Assembly (NCBI GenBank): GCA_015486895.1
Contig: WFQT01000181.1
Location: 1-5,769 of the forward strand
DNA: 5,769 nucleotides
Origin: Anaerolineae bacterium
Lineage (GTDB): Bacteria; Chloroflexota; Anaerolineae; JAADDB01
Direction: 5' to 3'
Within the stretch, counting starts at the first letter, position 1; every line of letters begins with the position of its first letter. Under the pieces are notes generated by a model. That model made no database searches, was not told where the DNA came from, and was given only the letters and a program-made list of their open reading frames with translations. Shown one piece after another: positions 5,527 through 5,769 of the stretch. Made by a program: the position numbers and the translations under genes.

Positions 5527-5769
5527 GTGCGCCAGGATAAGCCTGGCTGTTCTCGTAAGTTGAAAGGAACTTACCATGTGAATTTCTCGTAACACAAGTA
5601 GTTGACTGAGCGCAAGATGGAGTAATCCATCTCGGCGAAGCCTTGGAAGACGAAGACGTAAGCCATAACGTGAGTGAACCCGTTTCGGCCTCGTTACACC
5701 AAGATGAGAGTGGCCAACCCGCCGGATTGGGCGAAGCCAGCACCATCGGTGAAGAAACGAGAAAGAGCA
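5527..5769 (+). mobile_element. Group II intron, 5' part (domain I), cut by the window edge
   Basis: It begins with GTGCG (5527-5531), matching the GUGYG 5' end of group II introns. A GCCAGG/CCTGGC stem (5531-5547), a GTAAGTT/AACTTAC stem (5555-5574), CAAGTAGTT (5595-5603), and later CAAGATGAGA, GGCCAACC and AGAGCA (ending at 5769) follow. From memory, several of these words occur in the same order in domain I of bacterial group II introns such as L. lactis Ll.LtrB. Group II introns are self-splicing ribozymes that move by retrohoming, usually with an intron-encoded reverse transcriptase/maturase. Here the remaining domains and any maturase lie past the edge. EBS1/EBS2 are probably also beyond it. 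The exon side (TTTCCG, 5521-5526) would be IBS1. No protein gene is present in this part. The minus-strand frame at 5504-5746 is antisense to ribozyme RNA. Confidence 0.7.

Noticed and set aside
5153..5563. 136-codon frame on the + strand
   Set aside because: It runs through a 22-bp palindrome, two dispersed repeats and the intron start, and has no RBS or domain-like sequence.
5578..5582. GTGAA at 5578 as the 5' end of the group II intron
   Set aside because: GTGCG at 5527 matches GUGYG better and falls exactly where repeat B homology ends. TTCTCGTAA (5550-5558 and 5584-5592) was weighed as a duplication marking another border, but it fits as internal intron sequence.
5504..5746. 80-codon frame on the - strand
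   Set aside because: It is antisense to group II intron domain I and to repeat B. The composition (S, T, W, C rich) is typical of spurious frames over ribozyme RNA.

Overview
The window carries one compact export locus set in long, repeat-filled intergenic DNA. In order on the + strand it has a TetR-family regulator (556-1236), an ABC transporter ATPase of the LolD/MacB/YbbA type (1753-2475), and a large FtsX/MacB-type permease (2561-4918). The first part of a group II intron (5527 onward) runs off the right edge. I see no convincing gene on the minus strand.

Region by region: 1-475 has no gene, only G/C-rich hairpins (18-43, 73-138), a short element that recurs downstream (178-204) and an inverted repeat of a CAAAG-rich dispersed family (327-385). 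A strong sigma70-type promoter (476-504) and a 22-bp palindrome over its predicted start point (506-527) precede the regulator, the classic layout for autorepression. Positions 1237-1752 hold a doubtful 18-codon ORF with an excellent ribosome binding site, then two more repeat structures. The ATPase and permease follow in tandem with 85 bp between them. Positions 4919-5526 are again non-coding and repeat-rich: a near-perfect 22-bp hairpin inside an attC-like frame, a second CAAAG-type repeat, and a second copy of the CACAGAA/CACGGAA inverted repeat. That last copy is cut at 5526, exactly where the intron begins with GTGCG.

Working together (inference): the ATPase would energise the permease, giving a MacB/Lol-like transporter that moves a lipophilic or peptide substrate or drug from the membrane. 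The TetR protein would bind its own promoter and respond to a ligand, plausibly the exported compound. No periplasmic adaptor or outer-membrane partner is in the window. I found no second copy of the operator upstream of the ATPase, so joint regulation would need read-through across about 516 bp or other sites.

Organism: a bacterium. Well-formed genes separated by abundant degenerate inverted repeats and a group II intron suggest an environmental lineage with a relaxed, repeat-rich genome. Chloroflexota (Anaerolineae-like) is one possibility, but the sequence does not settle the phylum. The transporter cassette looks ordinary. The interesting part is the intergenic DNA.
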